The notes below the pieces were generated by a model. That model was not told the origin of the DNA and ran no database searches. It saw only the letters and a list, made by a program, of their open reading frames with translations. Below are positions 8,161 through 17,352 of a DNA stretch of 43,033 bases, piece by piece (positions within the stretch are counted from its first letter, which is position 1; every line of letters starts with the position of its first letter). This DNA comes from RZZS01 sp964491785 (GTDB lineage: Bacteria; Pseudomonadota; Alphaproteobacteria; Micavibrionales; Micavibrionaceae). The translations under genes were made by a program, and so were the position numbers. Location of the stretch: contig CAZBGS010000010.1 in the NCBI GenBank assembly GCA_964491785.1, positions 1-43,033 on the forward strand, written 5' to 3'.

Positions 8161-8442
8161 ATGCTGGATATAGGCTGGCCGGAATTACTGTTGATTTTGG
8201 CCGTGGTGGTTTTCGCCACGGGCCCGGACGATATCCCCAAACTGCTTTATCACGCAGGACGCCTCGTCCGCCGAATCCAGTATCTGAAATTCTCTTTAAG
8301 CAGACAGTTCGACGAACTCATGCGCGAGAGCGATCTGGAGAGCATCCGCAAGGCGGCTGCCATCGACATCCCCGGCCCGGCGGCGGAAACCGGAGATCAG
8401 CAAAAAGACGGTGAAGAAGGTGAGCCAAAGCAGGATGGATAA
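8161..8442 (+). CDS. tatB: Twin-arginine translocase subunit TatB
   Basis: A 93-residue protein with a membrane helix at the N-terminus (MLDIGWPELLLILAVVVF) that carries the conserved Glu8 and Pro of TatB (GWPELL), then GPDDIPKLLYHAGRLVRRI, an amphipathic helix, and a polar tail. TatB recognises the signal peptide together with TatC. It is shorter than the E. coli protein, which is common in alphaproteobacteria. It starts nine bases after tatA and overlaps tatC. Confidence 0.9.
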   Translation: MLDIGWPELLLILAVVVFATGPDDIPKLLYHAGRLVRRIQYLKFSLSRQFDELMRESDLESIRKAAAIDIPGPAAETGDQQKDGEEGEPKQDG

Positions 8443-9193
8443 CATCGAAACCGACAGGCCCAGAAGCCTCGCCGTCCATTTGACCGAGTTGCGCAGGCGG
8501 CTGGTTTGGTCTTTCCTGGCCATGGGCATAGGCACTTTCGCCAGCTTCCTTTTCGTCGAGGATATTTACGGCTTTCTGGTAAAGCCGCTCGCCGACGCCA
8601 TGGACGAGGCCAGCAGCGGAAGGCTCATATACACCGGCCTCGCCGAGGCTTTCTTTACATATCTCAAGGTGGCCTTTTTCTCGGGGATCTTCCTGACGAC
8701 GCCGATCCTCCTCTCCCAGATCTGGCTGTTTATCTCGCCGGGCCTCTATTCGCAGGAAAGACGGACGCTGCTTCCCTTTATCGTCGCCACTCCCTTGCTG
8801 TTCTTCTGCGGCGGCGCGGCAGTATATTACCTGGTAATGCCCGCCGCATGGCCGTTCTTCCTCAGCTTCGAGAGCAGCGGGGCGAATACGGTTCTGCCCA
8901 TACAGCTCGAAGCCAGGGTCAGCGAATATCTCGATATGGTGATGACGATGATATTCGCCTTCGGTCTGTGCTTCCAGCTTCCCGTCCTGCTCGGATTACT
9001 GGGGTATGCGGGCATTATCTCCCCGGAAACCCTGAAGAAGAACCGCAAATATTCGCTGGTGCTGGCTTTTATCGTTGCCGCCCTCCTGACCCCGCCGGAC
9101 GTGGTAAGCCAGGTGCTTCTGGCCACGCCGATAATAGGCCTCTACGAGATCTCGATTCTCATCGTCGCCAGAATTCAAAAAGACAGCAAATAA
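8435..9193 (+). CDS. tatC: Twin-arginine translocase subunit TatC
   Basis: A polytopic membrane protein of about 252 residues, the signal-peptide receptor of the Tat system. HLTELRRRLVWS at the N-terminus, the loop F.SPGLYSQERR after the second helix, a conserved membrane-embedded Glu/Gln region (FGLCFQLPVLLGLL) and RKYSLVLAFIVAALLTPPD are diagnostic; six hydrophobic segments are visible. The ATG at 8435 overlaps the end of tatB by eight bases. In-frame GTG codons at 8411 and 8420 are alternative starts adding eight or five residues. Confidence 0.93.
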   Translation: MDNIETDRPRSLAVHLTELRRRLVWSFLAMGIGTFASFLFVEDIYGFLVKPLADAMDEASSGRLIYTGLAEAFFTYLKVAFFSGIFLTTPILLSQIWLFISPGLYSQERRTLLPFIVATPLLFFCGGAAVYYLVMPAAWPFFLSFESSGANTVLPIQLEARVSEYLDMVMTMIFAFGLCFQLPVLLGLLGYAGIISPETLKKNRKYSLVLAFIVAALLTPPDVVSQVLLATPIIGLYEISILIVARIQKDSK

Positions 9194-9254
9194 ATCATTT
9201 TGCTAAATTCGACTTCGGTCTAGATTAGAATAAGATCTTGAAAGGTGATGTTGT

Positions 9255-10202
9255 ATGAGCAGGTTAAACAAAATCGCACTTGTCGGTGCCGGTCAGATTG
9301 GCGGAACGCTTGCGCTTCTTGCCGGAATCAGGGAACTGGGAGAAGTCGTTCTGGTCGATATCGCCGAAGGCATACCGCAGGGCAAGGCTCTCGATCTCGC
9401 TCAGGCCTCGGCTATCGAAGGCTTTGATATCGCCTATTCGGGAAGTTCGTCCTACAGGGCGATAGAAGGCGCCGACGTAGTGATAGTGACCGCGGGCGTC
9501 CCGCGCCGTCCCGGCATGAGCCGCGAAGACCTTACAGGCATCAATACCGCGATAATCCGGGAAGTGGGAGAAAACATAAAAAATTATGCCCCGGACGCTT
9601 TCGTAATCGTCATCACCAACCCGCTCGACGCCATGGTGGAAGTAATGCACCGCGCCACCGGCTTTCCGCCAAGGAAGGTCGTGGGCATGGCCGGCGTCCT
9701 CGACAGCGCCAGATTCAGTTATTTCATCGCCAGCGAACTGGACGTCTCGGTCGAGGATGTGACATCCTTCGTTCTCGGCGGTCACGGCGATACCATGGTT
9801 CCTCTGGCGCGCTATTCCACCGTGGCGGGGATTCCCTTGCCGGATATCGTTCGCATGGGCTGGCTCGAACAGGAAAAACTGGACGATATAATCCAGCGCA
9901 CCCGCGACGCAGGGGCCGAGATAGTAAACCTTCTGAAAACCGGATCCGCCTTCTACGCCCCGGCCGCCAGCGCCATCGCCATGGCCGAAAGCCACCTTAA
10001 AAACAAGCGCCGGATCCTCCCCTGCGCCGCCAGACTGAACGGCGAATACGGCGTCCACGACCTTTATATAGGCGTTCCGGTAGTGATCGGCAGTAACGGA
10101 GTGGAAAAAATCATCGAGATCGAGCTGTCTCCCGAAGAACAAGCCCTGTTCGACAAATCAGTATCCGAAGTCCGCGAACTGGTTAAAACGATAGATATAT
10201 AA
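9255..10202 (+). CDS. mdh: Malate dehydrogenase
   Basis: A 315-residue NAD-dependent malate dehydrogenase of the LDH-like type, oxidising malate to oxaloacetate in the TCA cycle. The dinucleotide loop GAGQIGG (11-17) is followed by Asp35, which marks NAD preference. The mobile loop VPRRPGMSR (82-90) carries Arg where lactate dehydrogenases have Gln, which specifies malate. Asp150/Arg153 and His177 (GGHGDT) form the catalytic set. The RBS AAAGGTGAT lies a few bases upstream. In many alphaproteobacteria mdh leads directly into sucCD; here three leftward genes separate them. Confidence 0.96.
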   Translation: MSRLNKIALVGAGQIGGTLALLAGIRELGEVVLVDIAEGIPQGKALDLAQASAIEGFDIAYSGSSSYRAIEGADVVIVTAGVPRRPGMSREDLTGINTAIIREVGENIKNYAPDAFVIVITNPLDAMVEVMHRATGFPPRKVVGMAGVLDSARFSYFIASELDVSVEDVTSFVLGGHGDTMVPLARYSTVAGIPLPDIVRMGWLEQEKLDDIIQRTRDAGAEIVNLLKTGSAFYAPAASAIAMAESHLKNKRRILPCAARLNGEYGVHDLYIGVPVVIGSNGVEKIIEIELSPEEQALFDKSVSEVRELVKTIDI

Positions 10203-10243
10203 AACTCGCCGCCGGGTGAGGGGATTTGTAGAGTCTGCGAGGT

Positions 10244-11152
10244 CTATTCGATACTGGCCAGTGATATCAGCTTTGGGCCGACGCAGAATTTGCCGGTCAG
10301 CTTTCTGGTTGCCGATATGTTGCTTATTTCCTGCTGAACCCGCTTCTCGGCTCTTTCATAAACCTCTTTGGCGGTAAGCGCCCGGTCTTTGTCGTAGAAG
10401 AACCACTTGTTCAGCGCCGCGGCTTTTTGCATGGCCGGATCGGCGTCGGCAACCGCTGTTTTGGAATCGCTGTTGAGCAGCTTGTAAAAGATGCCCGCAA
10501 GCCTGAGGCCTAGCAAATGCGAAAGATAATGATCTGTCTCGGTAACCTCTCCCTTCTTCTTCATGGCTTTGATCTTCCCGGTTTCCTCAATTATCTGCAT
10601 GGCCTTGAGGTAGGAAGAAAGATAGGGATTGTCGCGCAGATCAAGTATCTTCTCCCGCAAATCCGTGCCACCCCGAACCTTGAGAATCCTTGTTTTTTCT
10701 TCCGCATAAATCTTTGAGGCATATTCCGGAAAGCCCGCTTCGCTTCCATATTGCATCATCAGCGCCAGCCATGTCTGTTCGATATACTGGAACAGCCCTC
10801 TGGCCGAACTGTTCGCGGCTATCAGGTTCTCGCCAAGCCCGCTCTCGATGATCGCTTTCAATAGCAGCAAATCGAAATTTACCTTTGTCTTTTTGCTGAT
10901 GGAATAGATCGCAAGGATGTTATCGCTGTCGATCCCGCGGCTTTCAAGGTCGCTGGCAAAGGCGGCAGCGGTTTTGAAAGTGTTCTCGTCACGGATGGTG
11001 TATGAGGAAAAAAGTTCGTCGTAGTTTTCGTAGCAATCGGCGTCATGGCCATAAGCTGTCTGGGTTGCCTTGGAAGATCCCGCTATCGAGGATCCGGACA
11101 AAAACAACAACGGTAAACACAACACTGCTAACGCGCCGACGCGAAAGGTCAT
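10244..11152 (-). CDS. Exported lytic-transglycosylase-like (SLT) protein
   Basis: A 302-residue protein with a clear signal peptide (residues 1-24, cleavage expected near SSIAG). An SLT-type lysozyme fold is suggested by LLLLKAIIESGLGENLIAAN, which puts the likely catalytic Glu at residue 103, and SARGLFQYIEQTWL (116-129), the usual Gly-Leu-Phe-Gln motif. The C-terminal half is helical and of unknown role. SLT enzymes cleave the glycan strand of peptidoglycan. ATG at 11152 was chosen; the TTG one codon earlier is also in frame, and AAAAGG lies upstream. It is the last of three leftward genes lying between mdh and sucC. Confidence 0.72.
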   Translation of the reverse strand: MTFRVGALAVLCLPLLFLSGSSIAGSSKATQTAYGHDADCYENYDELFSSYTIRDENTFKTAAAFASDLESRGIDSDNILAIYSISKKTKVNFDLLLLKAIIESGLGENLIAANSSARGLFQYIEQTWLALMMQYGSEAGFPEYASKIYAEEKTRILKVRGGTDLREKILDLRDNPYLSSYLKAMQIIEETGKIKAMKKKGEVTETDHYLSHLLGLRLAGIFYKLLNSDSKTAVADADPAMQKAAALNKWFFYDKDRALTAKEVYERAEKRVQQEISNISATRKLTGKFCVGPKLISLASIE

Positions 11153-11235
11153 CAATATGCCTTTTATCTTATTTTATGTTCTTAATTATAATGCCGGGGA
11201 CTTTAGATAATTCCGTTGCTTTTGGAAAGACGTAT

Positions 11236-12465
11236 TTAAGCCAGAGCCATTGGCCTGTTTTTTGCGATAGCCGCCTTGAGATCCGGGATGATTTGAATCG
11301 CCGGTTCTGCGGGGGTCTGTGCGGGTGTCTCCTGAGCCGGATCGGCTTTTGCCGCGAACTCTTGGCTGAGCGGAGTTTTTTTATGTTCCACAACCGGCCT
11401 TTTCTCGATCGGCTGTTCGGCGCTTGTGGCAGTTTCGAATGATACCCGCAGACTTCCGTCAGGCGCTTTGGTCTTGGCCTCGGCCACTCGAGCAGGTGCC
11501 GGTTCTCCGGCCTTAAAGCTCTTGTTATAGCTGCTGATGCTGCTTTCGACATAGGCCTGATATCGCCCGAGCGCCTCGGATGCTGAAGCTCCGCCAGTGA
11601 AAAAGGCCGGATTCCATGACGCAGCGCTCCCCAGTGCCCTGCCTGCGTTTGCCTGGCTTCCGTTGGCATCGAGGGATGCGAGCTTGCGGGCATTGCCGGG
11701 GCCGACGTTATAGCCGGCGTAGATCTTTCCGAAATCGTTGTGATTTTTCGGATCCGCGCCGATCGTGTTCCCCACCTGCTTCATATATTCAGCAGCGGCA
11801 TAGGTCGATACGACCGGATGAAAACGGAGATCGCTGCCCCACTCGGTTTTGACGCTCCATTTGCCTTCCTGAAGGGCCTGCCTGACCTCCGGCTCCAGCC
11901 TGTCTCCTTGTTCGGACAGGATCCTGCCGCGCAGCTCCTTGCTGCCGAAAACTTCGTTGAACGTTCCTCTGCTGAACTGGAACGGCCCGGAACATCCCGA
12001 AGGGCTTACCATGGTCTTGTGAGAGCTGAAACGTGTTTCGATGCCCCAGATTCCCCGCACCAGCTCGGGGCTGACTCCGGCTGAACTGGACGCCGCTTCA
12101 AGAACACTGTCGACCGCCGTCTGGCGCTCGCCGACCTGCACCGTGCCGACTACCGGCGCTTTTCCTGCAAGCCCGGCGACAAGATTCTTCGGCTTCTCGA
12201 TATTAAGGGTTTGGGTAGCGAACCTGTTCAGGAAGCTGTTTTCATCATCTAAACTTTTTAAGACGTCATCCCCGCCGAAATGCTGGAGCAGGCGCATGAA
12301 AACATAAAAGAAGGCAAGAAGGGGATTTTGTTGAAAAGTCTGCAGTCCGAGACGATCCCTGCTGAGGTTTCTGCCTGCCTCGTTCGGGGTGCGACCGTTG
12401 ACGGGAGGCAACTGGTTTCCTGCCGGGTATACCTGATCACTGCCTGTATCAAAACTGTCTGACAT
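11236..12465 (-). CDS. Lytic-transglycosylase-like protein without a clear signal peptide
   Basis: A protein of about 409 residues. An SLT/MltB-like core is visible: VSPELVRGIWGIETRFSS with candidate Glu143, SGCSGPFQFSRGTFNEVF (157-174), and YAGYNVGPGNARKL, the typical third motif. The first 45 residues are polar and low in complexity, and there is no classical signal peptide, so export by Sec is not evident. The C-terminal 110 residues are Ala/Pro/Lys-rich and probably disordered. ATG at 12465 was chosen; an in-frame GTG lies at 12474. It could be a secreted or particle-associated muramidase; its partner genes on both sides are also leftward. Confidence 0.65.
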   Translation of the reverse strand: MSDSFDTGSDQVYPAGNQLPPVNGRTPNEAGRNLSRDRLGLQTFQQNPLLAFFYVFMRLLQHFGGDDVLKSLDDENSFLNRFATQTLNIEKPKNLVAGLAGKAPVVGTVQVGERQTAVDSVLEAASSSAGVSPELVRGIWGIETRFSSHKTMVSPSGCSGPFQFSRGTFNEVFGSKELRGRILSEQGDRLEPEVRQALQEGKWSVKTEWGSDLRFHPVVSTYAAAEYMKQVGNTIGADPKNHNDFGKIYAGYNVGPGNARKLASLDANGSQANAGRALGSAASWNPAFFTGGASASEALGRYQAYVESSISSYNKSFKAGEPAPARVAEAKTKAPDGSLRVSFETATSAEQPIEKRPVVEHKKTPLSQEFAAKADPAQETPAQTPAEPAIQIIPDLKAAIAKNRPMALA

Positions 12466-12572
12466 TAAACCCACTACTCATACGGGATCATTTGCTTCAA
12501 TTTTACCGCATCACGCCAGACGCATACAAAAAAACTGAAATATCGCAATGAAAACAGGAGGTTATAAGGAGG

Positions 12573-13835
12573 TCACATTCTCGGCGCCTGAACAATCGGG
12601 GCCTTGGTCTGGTCAAGCTGCATACCCGGGGTCGCATCAGGGGCTTGCGGCTCGGGATTTGCCGCCTGGTCAAACCTTGCAGAAAGATGTCCGTTTGTGC
12701 CTTCCATTTCCGATGAAGCCGAAATACCGCTGCGCTTGAAGCCGGATTCCCTGCGGAAGTCTCTCATGACCTCTCTGGCCACTTCCGGAAGGCTGTTTCT
12801 GAATTCCTCACGGGAAATCTTGCCTTCAATCATAAGATCTTTTTGTTTGTCAATTTCCGCAATTTGTTCCTGGGACATGCCGCGTTCCTGGAGTTTCGCA
12901 TGCATGTCTGCCTTTCGCTCTTCGAACATTCGCCGGGCGTTTTCGGGAATCCTGCTCTCAAATTCCTGCCTGTCTATCTTTCCTTCCTGAAGCAGCTTTC
13001 TGTTTTCCTTCATCTCCCGGATCTGCTCTCTGGTAACACCATGCTTTTCAAGCATGTTTAACTTTTCCCGCTTTGCGACTACTTCCTCACTCTTGACTGC
13101 AAGAGTTTGCTGAACCTGCTCGCTTTTGATTTCGGTTTGTCTTGCGGCTGTGAATTTTTCCTCGGTTAATTGACGTAAAGGCACGATTTCATTGCGAAAG
13201 GTCTCGGTTAGCCTTGTTTTCTCTGCGCCCTCGAGCTTGACGGTATTGCCGTCAGCTCCCGTCAGCGGCTTGCCGCTCTCATCCGCAAGGACAAATTCAG
13301 GATTATTTGTATCCTCACCCAGAATAATGACTTTTCTTCCCTGGCTGTCGGTAAGATTATTTTTTGCATCCGTATAGGCACTATTGGCTTCAAGCCATTC
13401 CGTGGCCTGTTCTACTGTCTTTTCTTCAAGTTTATCGGCCTCTTCCTTTATTTCCTGAAGCTTTTCCTCGCCTTCTTTGACTTCTTGTGCAATTTTGTCT
13501 TTGTTTACCAGCATCTCTTCCAGATCAAAAATAAATTGATCTGTCATTGCCAAATACGCTGCATTGTATTGTTGACGCCAGATCACATGCTGGAGGAGTA
13601 TCCTGTTCTTCTTATCCTCTTCGCTTTCTTTTTCATATGGCCCGTTCCGCCTGTCGCTTGCGTAAGGATCCACATGATCAGGATCATCAGTCAGGGTACG
13701 GGATTCGAGAGCTGACAGCTGTTCGGCGTTCAGATCATAAGTGAATAACTGACGTTCGCGGGCATCATGCGTAGGAGGCCTGCCGTTGTTTTCCGGCCTT
13801 ACGCTGAAATCATTATCTTCTCTGTCAAACGCCAC
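12573..13835 (-). CDS. Charged coiled-coil protein with two internal repeats
   Basis: A 420-residue protein of very high Glu/Lys/Arg content, predicted mostly as long helices (about residues 100-380). It contains two adjacent copies of a roughly 42-residue unit with the pattern G(V/M)(T/S)xEQIxE, then QEGKIDRQEF or IEGKISREEF, then a Pro-E-x-AR ending (about residues 282-323 and 332-372). The start is GTG with AAAGGCGG upstream. There is no signal peptide or membrane segment, and no family was recognised. A similar GEIGREEF phrase occurs in the protein at 17353-18489, which may be chance. Confidence 0.7.
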   Translation of the reverse strand: MAFDREDNDFSVRPENNGRPPTHDARERQLFTYDLNAEQLSALESRTLTDDPDHVDPYASDRRNGPYEKESEEDKKNRILLQHVIWRQQYNAAYLAMTDQFIFDLEEMLVNKDKIAQEVKEGEEKLQEIKEEADKLEEKTVEQATEWLEANSAYTDAKNNLTDSQGRKVIILGEDTNNPEFVLADESGKPLTGADGNTVKLEGAEKTRLTETFRNEIVPLRQLTEEKFTAARQTEIKSEQVQQTLAVKSEEVVAKREKLNMLEKHGVTREQIREMKENRKLLQEGKIDRQEFESRIPENARRMFEERKADMHAKLQERGMSQEQIAEIDKQKDLMIEGKISREEFRNSLPEVAREVMRDFRRESGFKRSGISASSEMEGTNGHLSARFDQAANPEPQAPDATPGMQLDQTKAPIVQAPRM

Positions 13836-14028
13836 CGGAAAACCGCCTTTAAATTATCAACCTTTAAACAGGTGCAAATTTCCTCTTTTATCAGATATGC
13901 CTATTTTAATTCATTATGGTTAAAGATATCAAAATTGCTTATTAACACTTTGTAATAATTGCTTGTCTGGATGAATTAGCTATATACAGTGTAAGCTTCT
14001 GCGGTAACCGGCCATAGTAGGGATCAAT

Positions 14029-15195
14029 ATGAATATTCATGAATATCAGGCAAAAGACCTGCTTCGCAAATTCGGCGTGCCTGTGCCGAAGGGGATTCCA
14101 GCCATGACGGTGGAAGAGGCAGTCAGGGCAGCTGAATCGCTGGGTGGGCCGGTTTGGGTGGTCAAAGCCCAGATTCACGCAGGCGGTAGAGGCAAGGGAG
14201 GCGGTGTCAAGGTCGTTCGCACGCTGGAAGATGTCCGCAAGGAAGCCGCCCGTATGCTCGGCATGACCCTGGTCACTCACCAGACCGGGCCTGAGGGCCG
14301 CAAGGTTAATCGCCTTTACATCGAGGAGGGCTGCGAAATTCTGAAAGAGCTTTATCTTGGCGTCCTTATCGATCGCGCCAGCAGCCGAGTGGTTTTCATG
14401 GCCTCCACCGAGGGCGGAATGGAAATCGAGGAAGTGGCCGCAAGCTCGCCTGAAAAAATATTTACGATATCTGTTGATCCTGCAACCGGAATGCTGCCCT
14501 TCCATGCGCGCCGCATTGCTTTCGCCCTGGGGCTTGAGGAAGATGCTCAGAAAAAGGCTGTCAGATTCCTGCTCTCTTTATATGAAGCTTTCTTAAGTAC
14601 AGACGCCTCGCTGCTGGAGATAAACCCGCTGGTCGTGATGAAGGGCGGGGAGATTGTGGCGCTTGACGCCAAGATCAACATCGACGACAACGCACTTTTC
14701 CGCCAGAAGGAAATAGCCGCCATGCGCGACGAGGACGAAGAGGACGACCGCGAGCGCATCGCCCGCGATCACGACCTTTCCTATGTCGCCCTCGACGGCA
14801 ATATCGGCTGCATGGTAAACGGCGCGGGCCTTGCCATGGCCACGATGGACATTATCAAGCTCTACGGAGGAAGACCCGCCAATTTCCTCGATGTCGGCGG
14901 CGGGGCCAATGCGGAGAAAGTCGCGGCCGCCTTTAAAATCATTCTCTCCGACCCGAATGTTAAAGGTATTCTCGTTAATATCTTCGGCGGCATAATGCGC
15001 TGCGATATTATCGCCGAAGGAATAATCGCCGCTGCAAAAGAGGTAGACCTGAACGTGCCGCTGGTCGTCAGGCTGGAAGGCACCAATGTCGAGGAGGGCC
15101 GGAAGCTCCTGTCAGCATCGGGCCTGCAGGTTATCAGCCCCGCCGGTTTCGCCGAAGCCGCGGAACAGGTGGTAATGGCCGTGGCGGCGGCTTGA
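14029..15195 (+). CDS. sucC: Succinate-CoA ligase [ADP-forming], beta subunit
   Basis: A 388-residue ATP-grasp subunit; with SucD it makes succinate and ATP or GTP from succinyl-CoA in the TCA cycle. Diagnostic parts are MNIHEYQAKDLLRKFGVPVP, VVKAQIHAGGRGKGGGVK in the nucleotide site, LEINPLVV and FLDVGGGANAEKV. The length is standard. The 193-bp AT-rich gap upstream is where its promoter should be; only weak -35/-10 pairs are visible. It is followed by sucD 28 bp later. Confidence 0.96.
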   Translation: MNIHEYQAKDLLRKFGVPVPKGIPAMTVEEAVRAAESLGGPVWVVKAQIHAGGRGKGGGVKVVRTLEDVRKEAARMLGMTLVTHQTGPEGRKVNRLYIEEGCEILKELYLGVLIDRASSRVVFMASTEGGMEIEEVAASSPEKIFTISVDPATGMLPFHARRIAFALGLEEDAQKKAVRFLLSLYEAFLSTDASLLEINPLVVMKGGEIVALDAKINIDDNALFRQKEIAAMRDEDEEDDRERIARDHDLSYVALDGNIGCMVNGAGLAMATMDIIKLYGGRPANFLDVGGGANAEKVAAAFKIILSDPNVKGILVNIFGGIMRCDIIAEGIIAAAKEVDLNVPLVVRLEGTNVEEGRKLLSASGLQVISPAGFAEAAEQVVMAVAAA

Positions 15196-15223
15196 GAGTA
15201 AAGATAAACATCGGAAGGAAATC

Positions 15224-16099
15224 ATGGCCGTTCTTATCAACAAGGATACCAAAGTCATCTGCCAGGGCATTACCGGCGCGCAGGGCACATTCCATACCGG
15301 GCAGGCAATCGCTTACGGAACGAAAATGGTGGGCGGCGTGACTCCCGGAAAAGGCGGGCAGGCTCATCTTGGCTTGCCGGTTTTCGATACCGTGGCGCAG
15401 GCAAGGGAAGCGACCGGCTGCGATGCTTCGGTAATCTATGTCCCCCCTCCTTTCGCCGCCGACGCGATACTGGAGGCGGTGGATGCAGGCATCGAACTGA
15501 TAGTCTGCATTACCGAAGGCATTCCGGTACTGGACATGGTCAGGGTAAAAAGAGCTATGGCAGGCTCAGGCTCAAGGCTGATAGGCCCGAACTGCCCCGG
15601 CGTGATAACCCCCGGTAAATGCAAGATCGGAATAATGCCAGGCCATATCCACAAGCGTGGCAAAATCGGCATAGTCTCGCGATCCGGTACTCTTACCTAC
15701 GAAGCGGTAGCTCAGACCACCGGGGCAGGTCTGGGGCAGTCCACCTGCATCGGGATCGGAGGCGATCCCGTGAACGGCACCAGTTTCATCGACTGCCTCG
15801 ATCTGTTTCTTGCCGACCCCGAGACCGAAGCGATTCTGATGATCGGCGAAATCGGCGGAACCGCTGAAGAGGAAGCTGCCGCTTTCTATAAAGATAGCAA
15901 AAAGAAGAAACCGATAGCAGGTTTTATCGCCGGAGTTACCGCCCCCCCGGGAAAACGAATGGGGCATGCCGGCGCGATAATCTCCGGAGGACAGGGCACA
16001 GCCGGATCTAAGCTTGAAGCTTTAAGGTCTGCCGGATTTATCATCTCCGACAGCCCTGCAAGCCTCGGCCAGGCAGCGCAAAAGGCTTTGGCGGCGTAG
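15224..16099 (+). CDS. sucD: Succinate-CoA ligase [ADP-forming], alpha subunit
   Basis: A 291-residue CoA-binding and phosphohistidine subunit. CQGITGAQGTFHTGQAI (13-29) is the CoA-binding start, GPNCPGVITP (121-130) is the family signature, and GHAGAIISGGQGTAGSK (247-263) carries the phosphorylated His248. AAGGAAATC lies just before the ATG. It is downstream of sucC in the same operon. Confidence 0.96.
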   Translation: MAVLINKDTKVICQGITGAQGTFHTGQAIAYGTKMVGGVTPGKGGQAHLGLPVFDTVAQAREATGCDASVIYVPPPFAADAILEAVDAGIELIVCITEGIPVLDMVRVKRAMAGSGSRLIGPNCPGVITPGKCKIGIMPGHIHKRGKIGIVSRSGTLTYEAVAQTTGAGLGQSTCIGIGGDPVNGTSFIDCLDLFLADPETEAILMIGEIGGTAEEEAAAFYKDSKKKKPIAGFIAGVTAPPGKRMGHAGAIISGGQGTAGSKLEALRSAGFIISDSPASLGQAAQKALAA

Positions 16100-16115
16100 C
16101 CGTCTATATTTACCG

Positions 16116-16139
16116 CCTTTTCAGAAATTATCTGAAAGG
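16116..16139. repeat. Inverted repeat after sucD
   Basis: CCTTTTCAGA and TCTGAAAGG pair around AATTA, with one bulged T. The following bases are not a clear T-run, so this is a weak terminator at best; it could dampen read-through into the three-paralog region or act in RNA stability. Confidence 0.35.
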
Positions 16140-16182
16140 TTAGAATAAAAATTGTAATCTCTGTCCTTTTGGGTTGCTATCC

Positions 16183-16755
16183 ATGTCAGAAACATTTCGC
16201 GCCTTTTCCGATGATACTGAAAACCTTTTCTGCCGTCTCAACGACGAGGAAAAAAGCCTGTTGGTGCCGCTTCCTTATCGTGTGGGCTACTGGATCAGCC
16301 AGGCAGACCTTTCCGGCGGAGATGAGGCCGACCGGCTTGAACTGGCAACCCTGGAATGTCTGATCACCTCCTATTCCCAGGATATGTGCAAATCGGAATT
16401 CATGCAGCTTCTTATGGAAGAGACTGTTAAAAACAAAAAAAACTGGACTGAATGGCAGAAAAACATAGCAAAAGTGCCTGAAGAATGCAGGCGCGCGCTT
16501 GCCTTGCTTGCCGGAAGGCTTGATGAGAAATGCCAGGCCGGTTTCAGGGAGAACCTGATGGAAATCGCCCTGTCGGTAGCAGGCGCCTACAAGGAAGAGG
16601 GGCGCCATAAAAACCTGATTGGCGTACTGGCCTCCTGCTGCCGCTCATTATCCAGCAGGAAAAGCGAGAAAAAAGATTTGGAAATTATTCATTCGCAAAA
16701 CGTTAGCTTTAGGGAAAGGGCCGCGCTGAAAGAGCTCGTTAAAATTCTCGGATAG
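16183..16755 (+). CDS. Unknown TCA-linked paralog 1
   Basis: A protein of about 190 residues, acidic and helical, with no signal peptide or membrane segment. It shares with the genes at 16774 and 18676 an N-terminal block, EEKSLLVPLPYRVGYWIS..D..GGD (about residues 21-46), a Trp-x-x-Trp pair in the middle, LMEIALSVAGAY (about 123-134) and a C-terminal ER.ALKELV..L motif. The family is not one I recognise. The ATG at 16183 was used; there is no good Shine-Dalgarno sequence, and an in-frame TTG lies at 16174. It follows sucD by 83 bp and precedes paralog 2 by 18 bp. Confidence 0.72.
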   Translation: MSETFRAFSDDTENLFCRLNDEEKSLLVPLPYRVGYWISQADLSGGDEADRLELATLECLITSYSQDMCKSEFMQLLMEETVKNKKNWTEWQKNIAKVPEECRRALALLAGRLDEKCQAGFRENLMEIALSVAGAYKEEGRHKNLIGVLASCCRSLSSRKSEKKDLEIIHSQNVSFRERAALKELVKILG

Positions 16756-16773
16756 CCGGAAAAGGATTGTTAA

Positions 16774-17334
16774 ATGACAGATTCAAATATTGAAAAATTT
16801 TCCGAAGAAGAAGCGGCTCTGCTGGTTTCCCTGCCTTACCGGGCCGGCGTATGGATCAGCGAGGCCGATGACGAGGAAGGCGGCCATGATGACACGCAGG
16901 AAGAAGAAGCCCTTGCCGAAATGCTGAAAAAGTTTGCCGGTATGGAAATCGGCTCTCCTTTTACCAAAGAACTGGCCGAAAGCATATTAGGCAGCAGGCA
17001 TCTCTGGCCCAAATGGCAGACACAGATCTTCACGATAGTCGAAGATAGCCGCGAGGCGATAAAGCTTGTCGAGGCAAAGCTTGGCAAAGGCAAGGCCAAA
17101 AACTATCGCCTCATGGTTCTCAGGATTGCCAGTCATGTGGCTAAGGCGGCCGACGAGTTCGACGATTTCAACCCTGAAGAAGAGAGCCACTCGGCCTTTG
17201 GCGGGTTTATCAAGAAAGTGGCCGGCACGATCGCCCCTTCGACCCAAAAAGACAAATCGCATGAGGCCAACATCAGCCCTGCCGAAAGAACCGCCCTTGA
17301 AGAGCTGTCTGCCGCCCTGGCAGTTGACGACTGA
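16774..17334 (+). CDS. Unknown TCA-linked paralog 2
   Basis: A 186-residue acidic protein of the same family as 16183-16755 and 18676-19272. The N-terminal block EEEAALLVSLPYRAGVWISEAD (residues 10-31, in pieces EEAALLVSLPYRAGVW and ISEADDEEGG) is the best conserved part. HLWPKWQ matches the Trp-pair region, and ISPAERTALEELSAAL is the C-terminal motif. A basic/Gly segment around 145-160 replaces the LMEIA-downstream region of the others. It has a weak RBS, AAAAGG. It is followed by a leftward gene whose stop codon lies 19 bp away, so the two converge. Confidence 0.72.
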   Translation: MTDSNIEKFSEEEAALLVSLPYRAGVWISEADDEEGGHDDTQEEEALAEMLKKFAGMEIGSPFTKELAESILGSRHLWPKWQTQIFTIVEDSREAIKLVEAKLGKGKAKNYRLMVLRIASHVAKAADEFDDFNPEEESHSAFGGFIKKVAGTIAPSTQKDKSHEANISPAERTALEELSAALAVDD

Positions 17335-17352
17335 CGGCCAGAGTTAAATAAA

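Noticed and set aside
16116..16139. Hairpin after sucD considered as a firm terminator.
   Set aside because: The stem has a bulge and the downstream bases are A-rich rather than T-rich.
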